The notes under the pieces are model-generated. The model was given only the letters and a program-made list of their open reading frames with translations, was not told the DNA's origin and made no database searches. The translations under genes were made by a program, and so were the position numbers. This document shows positions 26,801-35,899 of a stretch of DNA of 64,000 nt, piece after piece. The DNA is from CAWUKT01 sp963923035 (GTDB lineage: Bacteria; Bacteroidota; Bacteroidia; J057; JADKCL01), in contig CAWUKT010000011.1 in NCBI GenBank assembly GCA_963923035.1, forward strand, positions 1 to 64,000, read 5' to 3'. Numbering within the stretch: position 1 is the stretch's first letter; the number at the start of each line of letters is the position of its first letter.

Positions 26801-27290
26801 CGTAGACGAAGCGGATCTGGAGGTTCGCGTTGGCGTAGGCCGTGATGTCGTAGAGTTCGACGGCAGGCGTGACGAAGCTCCCCCGGGAAGCGACCATCGT
26901 ATCGATGGTTACCCATTGGCTCCCATCCCAAACATCCACAAAACCGGAATCGGTGAGGACAACCGAGCGGTAATAATGCTCGAATTCAAGGAACAGGAGA
27001 GGAACCCCCGCGGTATTGAGGACCGGGGAAACCAGCTGTTCTTCCAGCAAAATACTTCCCGGACCGGCCGCATCGCTGTTCACGAAGGCAAATTCCGTCC
27101 CATCCAGGTAGCTGCCACTGTTTCCCCCCACGGTCCCAAACCAGGTATCCGACGAACCTCCTCCGTCCACAATCGTCCATCCACCAGCGGTGGTGTCGAT
27201 TCCATTGTCAAATGTTTCCAGCAAAAATGTTTGGGCAGAGAGGCTTCCCCCCACGAGGAGGATCCACAACAAGATGAGTGGGCTACGCAT
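23853..27290 (-). CDS. Giant secreted T9SS cargo with PKD repeats
   Basis: A 1145-residue exported protein with a signal peptide ending SLSAQ (residue 19). The first 185 residues form a jelly-roll-like region of the MAM/galactose-binding kind (LLETFDNGIDT, then a DNVRVF ending). CARDB-like adhesion modules of the type VINLGSDTLVNVP.S follow. Three PKD domains lie near residues 830-1065, each with WDFGDG or WEFGDG. The final 75 residues start at EVFPNPNAGRF and end AIRAIRVQ, a type A T9SS sorting domain. It is most likely an extracellular adhesin or matrix protein. No catalytic residues are evident. Confidence 0.85.
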   Translation of the reverse strand: MRSPLILLWILLVGGSLSAQTFLLETFDNGIDTTAGGWTIVDGGGSSDTWFGTVGGNSGSYLDGTEFAFVNSDAAGPGSILLEEQLVSPVLNTAGVPLLFLEFEHYYRSVVLTDSGFVDVWDGSQWVTIDTMVASRGSFVTPAVELYDITAYANANLQIRFVYDDDSTWAWWWALDNVRVFNPPNDDAAVTSILTPFGGGRANSSSAMTPTETISAEVINLGSDTLVNVPISFAINQVTIATETIPGPLIPNILSNYTFTATGNFGAVNQYTLEVWTGQPNDANPGNDTASAVIRQLANLPVILPICEDFDAMPDTAFLGAGFALPGVEALDYTSNNPAAGRLRTFAGSGYANSGQRAITLDRSSSGPLVKNELIFTYNLIGYDVNNDQVTMDVALMDNGDEVHVGDSIWVRGCDTCDWVQLLAWNDITGSNNNGQYFFISGLDLSAALFFANQNFSSSTQIRIGQEDNFPSTSTTASDGLTVDDLCLNIELDTNVAMVEILSPEMGDCGDSSALVRVVVENMGKDSVANVPVFATVSGAVAGVLNGISLGPLASGERDTVTFNTTINTYLGGTIGIVAYTALSSDPLQIDDTLAVSRSINPVPEAPNIQGDTLVCFNTSSTLSVQSPVPGLGYVWYDASGTNVLHVGNTFVTPPITGPTTYEVEPGGNIPYNVGPADNSGPGANYTTYTDGMIFNVLQELTIDSMDVYPDDSGDVALVIEDGQGQLVTTILVPVDPTNPGDKVTIPIGLTLAPGNGYRATAVGTTTNGLWRNDGGKSFPYAVPGVVEITQTINGLHTSGYYYFFYNWQITARGCPGTRTTVAIDTFAFVPTSAGFASTPNGLSVDFTATTNNGIGFFWDFGDGNTDSIANPTHQYATPGSFQVCLIVDGPCISDTFCDFVNVTCAPLVTDYGFLENGLQVDFTDQTPGSVNWVWDFGDGTVDSVANPSHTFMMDGTYIVCLTTTDACGQQDQFCDTLEVCAPLNPGIIYTIQGGTLVDFTSLTLGTPTSYFWEFGDGGTSNSQNPSYIYLSPSTYTVTLTMTNICGDTMSISETIMLVGLDNALSEALEVFPNPNAGRFSVVLPEWGMGVAQLTLLDAWGRKVWERNGVDEKEIEVQVGELARGAYWLRVEMDGAQAIRAIRVQ

Positions 27291-27460
27291 AAGCTCTTTA
27301 GATTGAGTCGTACTTCCAGGTTTCTCTTTGATTCTGGTGATCTAAAATAGGAAAATTTGGCCATCCCTCTGTTTCCTGTCGGCTCAAAGCAGAGATTTGC
27401 CGGTTGGAGGTCGTTCCAAGTCATTCGGTGTCCCATTTGTCAGGAATCGCACCTGAATGG

Positions 27461-27491
27461 TTTGAATCCCTTCCACAGCCGCCGTAAATTG
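27461..27491 (+). promoter_or_regulatory. Possible promoter of the SBBP/PKD gene
   Basis: TTTG at 27461-27464 and TAAATTG at 27485-27491 are separated by 20 bp. The downstream box lacks one T compared with TAnnTTTG, so this is a weak match. It would give a leader of roughly 25-30 nt before the ATG at 27524. Confidence 0.3.
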
Positions 27492-27523
27492 TTCAATTCA
27501 ATCGAGGATTTGATTTTCCATTC

Positions 27524-30500
27524 ATGCGTCCACAATTCCTGACACACCTGCTTACTGCAACCTGGCTCATTTTCGGGGCGATTCAACCGTTGAATGCCGC
27601 CCACGTCGATGGCCACGCGCATGAACATGAACATGAGCACGGGGACGAAGAGTCCATCGTCAAATTTGTCGAGAACAAAGGGCAATGGGAATCCCTCGTT
27701 CAGTTCCGGTCGGAAGTGCCGGGGGGGTGGGTCTACTTTGAAAAAGACCGCCTCACCTACCAAATGGCCGATCTGTCGACCCTGCACGACGATTATTTTC
27801 ACCCCGAACCCGGCCAACCCCGGGGCGCTACGATCAATGGCCATGTTTTTCGGGTCAATTTCATCGGGGCCCATCCGGTGCAGGCGAAGGCCGAGGAGCG
27901 GTACGAAGAATACCACAATTATTTCCAGGGAAACGATCCCCGGCGCTGGGCGGGTCATGTAGGGCTGTTCGGGGAATTGGAATACGCGGAAATGTGGGAC
28001 GGAATTGGGGCGGTGTTCTACGGAAAAGACCGCAGCATCAAATACGATTTTGTGGTGGCGCCCGGGGCCGATCCTACCCAGATTCAACTCGGCTATGAAG
28101 GGTTGGACGAATTGAAATTGGATGCGCAGGGCAATCTGGAAATGGTGACTTCGATTGGGGAGTTTCGGGAAATGGCCCCCTACGCCTACCAGGCCCGCAA
28201 TGGACAGCAACAAGAGATTCCCTGCCGGTTTGTGGTGGAGGGAAATGAAATGCACTTCGAATTGGGTACTTATGACGCTTCTTTGCCCCTGGTCATTGAT
28301 CCGACACTGATTTTTGCCAGCTATACCGGCTCTACTGCCGACAACTTCGGATTTACCGCGACCTACGACGACCTCGGCAACTTGTACGGCGGTGGCATTG
28401 CTTTTGCGGCCGGCTATCCGACGACCACGGGTGCATTCCAGGTCGCTTTTGCCGGTGGAAACGCTCCCGGTAGCCCATTCTTCAACGGCTTCGACATTTC
28501 CATCAGTAAATTCAATCCCACCGGCACCAACCTCGTGTACTCTACTTACATCGGTGGCACCGACAACGAGCAGCCCCAGTCGCTGATCGTCAATCCGGCG
28601 GGCGAATTGATCATCTACGCCCGGACCTATTCCTCCGATTATCCCACCACCCCCGGGGCCTACCAGACCACCTTCGGCGGTGCTTCTGACATTGCCCTGA
28701 CCAAAGTGGACGTCTCCGGCGCGGCCCTCGTCGGCTCCACCTTCATCGGTGGCTCCGGCAACGATGCCCTGAACATCCATACCACCTTTGCCCCCAACTC
28801 GCTCTACTTCAACTACGGCGACGACGCCCGGGGCGAGGTCATGATCGACGCCAACGACAATATCTACGTCGCTTCCTGCACCCAGAGCACGAATTTTCCC
28901 GTCACGCCCAGCGCCCTCCAGGGCACTTTTGGCGGGGGCACGCAGGATGGCTGCGTGATACGAATGAACCCGAACCTGACGGCCATGTCCTGGGGCACCT
29001 ACCTCGGCGGCTCCGGCAATGACGCGGCCTTCTCGGTCAAGTTGGATGGGGCGGGCAATGTCTTTGTGGCGGGCGGAACGGACTCGGGGAACTTTCCCAC
29101 AACGGCCGGTGCCTTGAATACCACCTACGGTGGCGCCGTGGATGGGTACATCGCTAAGATCAACCCCACGGGCACCGGACTCCTGGCGGCAACTTACGTC
29201 GGCACTTCGGCCTATGACCAGACCTATTTCCTCGAAATCGACGACGACGATGACATCTATGTCTACGGGCAATCGCTGGGTGCTTATCCGGTAACCCCCG
29301 GCGTCTATTCCAATCCCGGCGGCTCCCAATTTGTCCTGAAAACGGACAACAACCTGAGCAGCCGCATATTCTCCACCGTTTTTGGATCGGGCGGCACCAC
29401 CATTGACATTTCTCCCACCGCCTTCCTCGTTGACCGCTGTGGCTTCATCTACATGTGTGGCTGGGGCGGCTCGGTCAATTTCCAGGGCAATACAAACAAC
29501 CTTCCGATCACGAACGACGCCGTCCAAAGTACCACCGACGGTTCGGACATCTACCTGATCTTGTTGGCACCGGATGCGGTCGCCCTTGAATACGCCACCT
29601 ATTTTGGTGGGGCCACCAGCCAGGAACACGTGGATGGAGGCACCAGCCGCTTCAACCGCGACCTGGAAGTTTACCACGCGGTCTGTGCGGGTTGCGGCGG
29701 AAACTCCGACTTTCCGACGACCCAGGGCGTGGTTTCCAATACCAACAACAGCGCCAACTGCAACCTCGGGGTGTTCAAATTTGCCTTTGACCCCCAGGAT
29801 GTTTTTGCCTCCTACCAAAGCCAGGCCTTCGATTCCTGCGCTCCTTTCCCGGTCAATTTCACCAATACCAGTGTAGGGGGAGTCAACTTCATTTGGGATT
29901 ACGGGGACGGCACCCGGGACACCATTTTCGAAGACCAACATATCTATCAAATCCCCGGCACCTACAACGTCTCTCTCATTGTCGTTGACTCGAATAGCTG
30001 CAATGTCTCCGATACTGCCACGGCTCTGGTGACGGTGTATCCGAATCCAGTGGCGACCAGTGGAGGGGGAGATACGGTCTGTGCGGGGGCAGCGGTCCAA
30101 TTGTCGGCGAGTGGGGGGCAAACCTACGATTGGAGTCCGGGCATTTACCTCAATGACTCTACCGTCGCCAGCCCCATTGCCAATCCACCGGTGGACATCA
30201 CCTACCAGGTCATCGTATTCGACAGCAATGGCTGTTCGGATACCTCGTTGATCTCGATTGATGTGACACTGTTGGTGGCGGACGCAGGGCCACCGGTGTC
30301 CTTCTGTGAAGGGCAGGGAGGCGCGCAATTGCAAGCGGGGGCGATCACGGACGGGGTCGCGCCCTTCTACTATACCTGGTGGTGCGATTCTACGAATACC
30401 TTCTGCGGATTGGACTCGACCTTTGACGACGATCCGGTCGCCATTCCGACCGATACTACGACTTATTACCTCCAGGTGACAGATGCCAACGGCTGTCTCA

Positions 30501-32554
30501 GCGTAATTGACTCGACCACGGTCAATGTGCTGCCGGTCCCCATCGCGGATGCGGGGTTGGACCAGGCGATTTGTGCCGGGCCCGCGCCCGGCGTGGTCCT
30601 GCAGGGGAGCTTTTCCAATGCCCCCGGCCCCTTTGATTTCTATTGGTCACCCGCCCTGGGCCTCAACGATTCCACCCTTCTGAATCCATTCGCCCGACCG
30701 GATTCCACCACGATTTATACCTTGATCGGGACCTCCTCGAACGGCTGTTCCAGCGCGCCTACGACGCTGGACACGCTCAGCACCGTCACCGTGACGGTCA
30801 ATCCGAGGCCCATCGCCAATGCCGGTCCTGACATCAATATCTGTTCCACGGACACCGTCCAATTACAGGGCACCGGCTCAGGAGCCGGACCACTGTACGA
30901 CTTCGAATGGAGTCCATTTACCGGATTGTCGGATTCGACGTCACCTTCTCCCTTCGCCTCGCCCAATATCACCACGGAATATATCCTGACCGTTTGGTCA
31001 AATGGCTGTCCGAGCTACGGAGATACCATGCGCCTGACCGTCCATACCTTACCGACGCCCAGCGCGGGCAATATCCGCGAAATCTGCCTCGGCGACAGCG
31101 CCCAATTGGATGCCTTTGCCGATGGGGACAGCACTGCGTCCTACACGTATTCGTGGCTGCCGACAGCGGGATTGAACAATCCCATGGCCGAGAATCCGGT
31201 GGCCTCGCCGGATTCGAGTACCTGGTATTACCTCGTCGCCACGTCCAATTTTGGGTGTGAAAGCCCGACCGATTCGGTTCTGGTCAATGTGATCCCGACG
31301 CCGATTGCGGAGGCGGGCCCGCCCCAGACGATTTGCTTTGGGGACACGATCAATTTGCAGGGCAGTTATTACTATACCACGACCGACAGCGCCCCGATCC
31401 CGGACATTTACTTTGGGTGGGACCCCAATGTGAACCTGAGCGATTCGACCGTGGTCCAGCCAACGGCCTATCCCGACGTGTCGACCTTCTATTTCCTGAC
31501 CGTCCGCCACAATACCTGCTCGACGGAGGATTCCGTGCTGATCACGGTCATTCCGGAAATTGGCGCGGCCCTGGCGAGCGATACGAGTGTGATTTGCGGC
31601 GGGGATTCCGTCCTTCTGACCGCGACAGGCGGTCTCGGAAGCGTGGACTACCAGTGGTTGCCCAGCACAGGACTGAGCGATCCGTTTGCCGCCACTCCCT
31701 TGGCTGCTCCGGACACCACCACGACCTATACCGTCGTCCTCGAGCAGGGCGGCTGCTTTGATTCGGCGGGCGTGACCATCGAAGTCATTCCCTCGCCGGA
31801 TGCCGCCTACCTGAGTTCCCTGATGGAAGGTTGTGCCCCGCTGACCGTCAATTTCCTCGACAATTCTTCGGACGTGACGAATTATGTCTGGAACTTTGGA
31901 GACGGGAGCCCGGTGGACAATACACCGAATCCACAACACGAATTTGTGGAGCCCGGCAGCTATTACGCTTCGTATACGGCGATCAATACCGGCGGCTGCG
32001 CCGACCGAATCGATTCGATCCTGGTCCAGGTCGGGGAGGTTCCCGAGGCCGATTTCACCGCGGACCCGCGGTGGCCGATTGAGTTGCTGATCCCGCGGGC
32101 AGAGGTGCAATTCACCGATCTCTCGGACGGGGCCGTGGCCTGGAACTGGGAATTTGGGGATGGCCAACGGAGCAGCGAGGCGAATCCGATGCATACCTAT
32201 ACGGAGGGGGGCGAGTACACCGTCGTCCTGACGGTGGAAAGTGCCGATGGGTGCCGCAGCCAGGTATTCCGCGGTCCCTTCGTCGTATTGGCTCCCGAAT
32301 TGTTTATCCCGAATGTCTTCTCTCCCAACGACGACGGCATCAACGATGGCTTCCGGGCCGATTACAGTGGCTCCCAACCGTTCCTGCTCAAAATTTTCGA
32401 CCGCTGGGGCGTGGAGCTGTTTTCCTCGACCAACAAAAACGAATACTGGCGAGGGGTCGACCAAAATGGAGAGTCCGTTCCGGAGGGGACCTATTACTAC
32501 CGCATTTCCGTAGGGGACCGCGATTTTGTGGGGGATGTGACCCTTGTCCGATAA
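27524..32554 (+). CDS. Giant SBBP/PKD protein with type B (gliding-associated) T9SS sorting domain
   Basis: A 1676-residue exported protein. After the signal peptide comes a histidine-rich stretch (seven His within residues 27-40), then a DUF7948-like domain starting at IVKFVENKGQWE. Residues about 265-760 contain SBBP-type repeats (ASYTGSTADN, YSTYIGGTDNEQ, GSTFIGGSGNDA, WGTYLGGSGNDA). PKD modules with WDYGDG and WNFGDG and a series of Ig-like SprB-type repeats follow. The last 85 residues (LFIPNVFSPNDDGIND, FDRWG, ending VTLVR) are the gliding-motility-associated type B sorting domain. A large surface adhesin, probably not an enzyme. Confidence 0.9.
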   Translation: MRPQFLTHLLTATWLIFGAIQPLNAAHVDGHAHEHEHEHGDEESIVKFVENKGQWESLVQFRSEVPGGWVYFEKDRLTYQMADLSTLHDDYFHPEPGQPRGATINGHVFRVNFIGAHPVQAKAEERYEEYHNYFQGNDPRRWAGHVGLFGELEYAEMWDGIGAVFYGKDRSIKYDFVVAPGADPTQIQLGYEGLDELKLDAQGNLEMVTSIGEFREMAPYAYQARNGQQQEIPCRFVVEGNEMHFELGTYDASLPLVIDPTLIFASYTGSTADNFGFTATYDDLGNLYGGGIAFAAGYPTTTGAFQVAFAGGNAPGSPFFNGFDISISKFNPTGTNLVYSTYIGGTDNEQPQSLIVNPAGELIIYARTYSSDYPTTPGAYQTTFGGASDIALTKVDVSGAALVGSTFIGGSGNDALNIHTTFAPNSLYFNYGDDARGEVMIDANDNIYVASCTQSTNFPVTPSALQGTFGGGTQDGCVIRMNPNLTAMSWGTYLGGSGNDAAFSVKLDGAGNVFVAGGTDSGNFPTTAGALNTTYGGAVDGYIAKINPTGTGLLAATYVGTSAYDQTYFLEIDDDDDIYVYGQSLGAYPVTPGVYSNPGGSQFVLKTDNNLSSRIFSTVFGSGGTTIDISPTAFLVDRCGFIYMCGWGGSVNFQGNTNNLPITNDAVQSTTDGSDIYLILLAPDAVALEYATYFGGATSQEHVDGGTSRFNRDLEVYHAVCAGCGGNSDFPTTQGVVSNTNNSANCNLGVFKFAFDPQDVFASYQSQAFDSCAPFPVNFTNTSVGGVNFIWDYGDGTRDTIFEDQHIYQIPGTYNVSLIVVDSNSCNVSDTATALVTVYPNPVATSGGGDTVCAGAAVQLSASGGQTYDWSPGIYLNDSTVASPIANPPVDITYQVIVFDSNGCSDTSLISIDVTLLVADAGPPVSFCEGQGGAQLQAGAITDGVAPFYYTWWCDSTNTFCGLDSTFDDDPVAIPTDTTTYYLQVTDANGCLSVIDSTTVNVLPVPIADAGLDQAICAGPAPGVVLQGSFSNAPGPFDFYWSPALGLNDSTLLNPFARPDSTTIYTLIGTSSNGCSSAPTTLDTLSTVTVTVNPRPIANAGPDINICSTDTVQLQGTGSGAGPLYDFEWSPFTGLSDSTSPSPFASPNITTEYILTVWSNGCPSYGDTMRLTVHTLPTPSAGNIREICLGDSAQLDAFADGDSTASYTYSWLPTAGLNNPMAENPVASPDSSTWYYLVATSNFGCESPTDSVLVNVIPTPIAEAGPPQTICFGDTINLQGSYYYTTTDSAPIPDIYFGWDPNVNLSDSTVVQPTAYPDVSTFYFLTVRHNTCSTEDSVLITVIPEIGAALASDTSVICGGDSVLLTATGGLGSVDYQWLPSTGLSDPFAATPLAAPDTTTTYTVVLEQGGCFDSAGVTIEVIPSPDAAYLSSLMEGCAPLTVNFLDNSSDVTNYVWNFGDGSPVDNTPNPQHEFVEPGSYYASYTAINTGGCADRIDSILVQVGEVPEADFTADPRWPIELLIPRAEVQFTDLSDGAVAWNWEFGDGQRSSEANPMHTYTEGGEYTVVLTVESADGCRSQVFRGPFVVLAPELFIPNVFSPNDDGINDGFRADYSGSQPFLLKIFDRWGVELFSSTNKNEYWRGVDQNGESVPEGTYYYRISVGDRDFVGDVTLVR

Positions 32555-32563
32555 AAAATCAAT

Positions 32564-32578
32564 CCGGGTCTCACCCGG
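32564..32578. other. Short GC-rich hairpin after the SBBP/PKD gene
   Basis: CCGGGT at 32564-32569 and ACCCGG at 32573-32578 form a 6-bp stem with a 3-nt loop, 10 bp after the stop codon. No T-run follows on the plus strand, so it is not a classical terminator and may only protect the transcript end. Confidence 0.35.
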
Positions 32579-32647
32579 GAAACATTCACTTCCTTCCTCT
32601 CGTTTAACCACCGAACCCGTTTCCCATTGATTCGGCACCAAAATTCT

Positions 32648-34075
32648 ATGCAAACACTTCGTTACCTTCTGCTGGCCACTCTGGCATTTGTTTTGACCGC
32701 TCCCCTCTCCGCCCAAAACGGGGAATTGCTCCTCTTTTTCCAGGCCGGGGACAATGTCGTCACCCAAGATTTCAAGGATGTCCACGCTCCCAAGATTCGG
32801 GAAATGGCCGAAGCCCAGGGGATTTCCGTCAAAGAAATTGCCCTGAAAGATGAGGTGCCGGAACTGATTCATTTTACCCCCGCCATCGTTTTTCAGAACC
32901 ATCTCGGCCGCTCCTTGTATGTGGGCCGCTACCACTACGTCGACAAGATCAAGACCTTTATTCGGACGGTGAAGCGGATGCCGCAGCGGGAAGCTGTGAA
33001 CAAGAAACATGATGTGGTGGTCTGGGAAAACGGACGGACGACCATTGTGACGCCGGTGAAGGTGACCGATTTGACCGGTGAGCTTCCCAAGAACTTTGAC
33101 CAGGCTGAATTTCACAAAAAGGCCCTCGCTGCGATTGACAAGGGCATGGACAAATACAATTTCCAGGAGCATTACGATGCCGTGCGTACTGATCGTCTGA
33201 TGTATACGGCGTTGTATCCCTACCGCTCCGAGGACGGAAAGCTCTTTATTTCCACCGAAGTCTACTCTCAATTCAACTGTGTGGATCCGGTTTACAAGGA
33301 ATTCGATGAGCCGGTCAGTGGAAATTGGAAGGACTGGGAAAAGGTCTTTGCCGAAGCGGGGAAGATGTTGCAGGGAAAAATCATCGAGCAATTGGAGAGT
33401 GTGGAACGGGGAGATGGTTTGGTCGCGCTGGAAAAAGGGGTGAAGGTCAAAAGTTTCGATAAAATGGGGCATCCGTTGCCCGAGAAGCCGGAAGGATTGT
33501 CCCAGGACTTTTCCGCCGTGGATGTGACCCTGGCCAATACCTGGAAAATGGCCGGCCCGATTTCCGAAGAAGTGCCGGTCGTCGCGTTTGCGTTCCTCCC
33601 GCCGCTGGATTACTACGCGGGCGAAATCAACAAGGTGAATGGCACCTTGAAATTGGGCGCGGACCGTTCGGTTGACGGTAGCATCGCGGCCTTTACGGCC
33701 ACGCTCAAAGACCTGACGATGGGCGACGAATCCCTCGACGAGCACATCGGCGAGATGATCGACCTGATCGACTATCCGGAAGCGACCTTCACGTTCAAGT
33801 CGATCAATGTCCTGGACCAGCCCCAGATCAACTGGGGCGCTGTCACCCAATTCATGGTGGAAGGCAGCCTTGATTTCAAGGGCATCCAAGCGCCCCTTTC
33901 CGTCTCCGCCCAGCTGGAGCCGGTCCTGACCGAAGCCGGCGAACAACGCTTGCAGGTCTTCGCGTCCTTCCGCTTGCCGCTCCGCAAAAACTACGATGTC
34001 GAAGGCCCCGATGGCTCCAAGGAAGCCAGCGACAACCTCGACTTCCAACTGAATTTCCTCCTGATGCCCCAGTAA
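32648..34075 (+). CDS. Secreted fusion of an N-terminal thioredoxin-like region and a YceI-like domain
   Basis: A 475-residue protein from the ATG at 32648, with a signal peptide ending PLSAQ. Residues about 25-120 read as an alternating strand/helix domain (ELLLFFQAGDNVV, then TPAIVFQN.LGRSLYVGRY), compatible with a thioredoxin-like fold lacking CxxC. The last 200 residues fit YceI: DRSVDGSIAAFTATLKDLTMGDESLDEHIGEMIDLIDYP spaced like the SLxTGN..RDxHLKS.DFFD core, then ATFTFKSI. YceI proteins are lipocalin-like and bind isoprenoids. The upstream in-frame ATG at 32627 is rejected since it precedes the signal peptide. Confidence 0.75.
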   Translation: MQTLRYLLLATLAFVLTAPLSAQNGELLLFFQAGDNVVTQDFKDVHAPKIREMAEAQGISVKEIALKDEVPELIHFTPAIVFQNHLGRSLYVGRYHYVDKIKTFIRTVKRMPQREAVNKKHDVVVWENGRTTIVTPVKVTDLTGELPKNFDQAEFHKKALAAIDKGMDKYNFQEHYDAVRTDRLMYTALYPYRSEDGKLFISTEVYSQFNCVDPVYKEFDEPVSGNWKDWEKVFAEAGKMLQGKIIEQLESVERGDGLVALEKGVKVKSFDKMGHPLPEKPEGLSQDFSAVDVTLANTWKMAGPISEEVPVVAFAFLPPLDYYAGEINKVNGTLKLGADRSVDGSIAAFTATLKDLTMGDESLDEHIGEMIDLIDYPEATFTFKSINVLDQPQINWGAVTQFMVEGSLDFKGIQAPLSVSAQLEPVLTEAGEQRLQVFASFRLPLRKNYDVEGPDGSKEASDNLDFQLNFLLMPQ

Positions 34076-34096
34076 AAAGGGCGCATTCCGCCTTTT
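34075..34096 (+). terminator. Probable intrinsic terminator
   Basis: AAAAGGGCG at 34075-34083 pairs with CGCCTTTT at 34089-34096 through a 5-nt loop with one bulged G. It starts in the stop codon of the YceI fusion gene and the T-run is only four bases, so strength is uncertain. Confidence 0.45.
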
Positions 34097-34165
34097 CCTA
34101 GTCCGATTGGATAGTTGTGCTTATTTTGGCGAGAAATAGGGCCCGGGCCTGGAACATTCTCGTTT

Positions 34166-35896
34166 ATGAAGTACAAATTCACCTTTCCCAATCCGTCGAA
34201 TCACCTCATCCAGATTTACATCCCCCACAAGGGCGATGGGAGTCCTACGGAATTCTGGTTGCCGCTTTGGCGGCCCGGGCGCTATGAAATGGGGCCCTAC
34301 GCCGAGAATATCGTGGATGTCTACGCCGTTACGGATTCGGGCAAGCCTTTGAAGGTGACCAAGTCGACGACCCACCAGTGGAAGGTCGAGGCCACGGACG
34401 AGTTCTTCGAGTTCCGGTATTCCTACTACGCCACGGATTGGGGGGCCGGAGGCTCCCGCTTCGACGCCGACCTGATCTATGTCAATGGCATCAACTTGTT
34501 GATGTACCGGCCGGGTACGCTGGACGAGCCCTGCCAAATCGAATTGCACCTGCCGGACGGCTACGAGATTGCGTGTGGACTGCCGCGGGAAGGGAATGTC
34601 CTGAAGGCGGAGGATTTTCACCAGGCAGTAGACGGACCGTGGGTCGCCAGCGACCAGCTGCAATTGCGGATTTTTGAAGTGGCGGGCACGCCCCACCACG
34701 TTTGGTTCATGGGTGCGATCCGCCCCGACTGGCCCCGCATTGAGCGGGATTTCGCCCAATTTGGCCGCTCTTCGGTGGAATTGTTCGGGGATTTTCCCGT
34801 TTCCGAATACCACTACCTCATTCTCACGCCCAATACCCCCAACTACCACGGCGTCGAACACTACAATTCCACGGTCATTTCGCTCGGTCCGGCCTACAAG
34901 ATCATGGGCACGGACTACTACAACGAGCTATTGGGCGTCAGCTGCCACGAACTCTTCCATACCTGGAACGTCAAGGCGATTCGACCGGCCGATATGCAGC
35001 CTTACGATTACGAGCGGGAAAACTACTCGAAGCTGCACTACGTGACGGAGGGCGTGACGACTTACTACGGCGACCTCATGCTCATGAAAAGCGGGGTGTG
35101 GAGCCTGTCCGATTACCTCAGCAATTTCAACAATGCCATCCTGAAGCGGCATTACAACAACCAGGGCCGCAACCACGTGTCCCTGGAACAGGCCAGCTTC
35201 GATTCCTGGCTCACGGGTTATAAATCCGCCGTTCCCAACCGAAAAATCTCCTTCTATACCAAGGGTTGCCTCGCGGCCCTGATCCTCGATTACCTGATCC
35301 GCTCCTCTTCCGGAAACCGCCGTTCTCTGGACAATGTGATGCGGGAAATGTGGGAACGCTTCGGGAAAACGGGCCGGGGCTATACGCGCACCGACTACCG
35401 CGAGATCGCGGAAAAATACGCTGGTGTCTCTTTGGGGCGCTATTTCAAGGCCATTGTTTCCGGGACCAAGGCTTTGGAGCCTTACCTGCGCGATGTCGCA
35501 GGCTATTTCGGACTGAAATTCGCCAAGCGCCAATTCACCCAGGAAATCGAGCGTTGGTTTGGGCTGGGATTGAAGAAGGGAGAAAACGGATTCCCGGAAG
35601 TGCGCCTGGTCTACGAAGGCAGTCCCGCTGAGCGGGCCGGGATGGAGGTCGGCGACGAGCTGGTCGCTCTGAATGGCCTTCGGGTCGTGGAAAAGGACTT
35701 TTCGACCCTGTTCAACCACTTTGAGCCGTATGCGACCAAGCAATTGCATGTGTTCCGCCAGGGAAGCCTGGTCGAGGTGACCCTGCAATTTGACCCCGAC
35801 TACCAGACCGAATTGTACATGCTCGGCGAATTGGACCAGCCCAGCGCGGTGCAGTTGGAGAACCGTCGGTCGTGGATGAGTGTAGAAGTGGATTGA
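34166..35896 (+). CDS. M61 glycyl-aminopeptidase-like metallopeptidase with PDZ domain
   Basis: A 576-residue protein from the ATG at 34166. The N-terminal beta domain (WLPLWRPGRYEMGPYAENI) and the catalytic motif HELFHTWN at 261-268 define peptidase family M61. The GVEHYNST block precedes it at 229-236, and a Glu in TEGVTTYYGDL near 286-288 is the likely third zinc ligand. A PDZ domain with GSPAERAGMEVGDELVALNG near 483-503 closes the protein. No signal peptide is visible, so it is probably cytoplasmic. rsgA starts 3 bp after its stop. Confidence 0.92.
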   Translation: MKYKFTFPNPSNHLIQIYIPHKGDGSPTEFWLPLWRPGRYEMGPYAENIVDVYAVTDSGKPLKVTKSTTHQWKVEATDEFFEFRYSYYATDWGAGGSRFDADLIYVNGINLLMYRPGTLDEPCQIELHLPDGYEIACGLPREGNVLKAEDFHQAVDGPWVASDQLQLRIFEVAGTPHHVWFMGAIRPDWPRIERDFAQFGRSSVELFGDFPVSEYHYLILTPNTPNYHGVEHYNSTVISLGPAYKIMGTDYYNELLGVSCHELFHTWNVKAIRPADMQPYDYERENYSKLHYVTEGVTTYYGDLMLMKSGVWSLSDYLSNFNNAILKRHYNNQGRNHVSLEQASFDSWLTGYKSAVPNRKISFYTKGCLAALILDYLIRSSSGNRRSLDNVMREMWERFGKTGRGYTRTDYREIAEKYAGVSLGRYFKAIVSGTKALEPYLRDVAGYFGLKFAKRQFTQEIERWFGLGLKKGENGFPEVRLVYEGSPAERAGMEVGDELVALNGLRVVEKDFSTLFNHFEPYATKQLHVFRQGSLVEVTLQFDPDYQTELYMLGELDQPSAVQLENRRSWMSVEVD

Positions 35897-35899
35897 GGA

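Noticed and set aside
27440..30334. 964-residue open frame on the minus strand opposite the SBBP/PKD gene
   Set aside because: The plus strand encodes a textbook SBBP/PKD protein with signal peptide and sorting domain. The antisense frame has no family features and arises because of codon bias on the other strand.
31049..34048. 999-residue open frame on the minus strand across two plus genes
   Set aside because: It is antisense to the end of the SBBP/PKD gene and all of the YceI fusion, both recognisable. It lacks a signal, domain or promoter.
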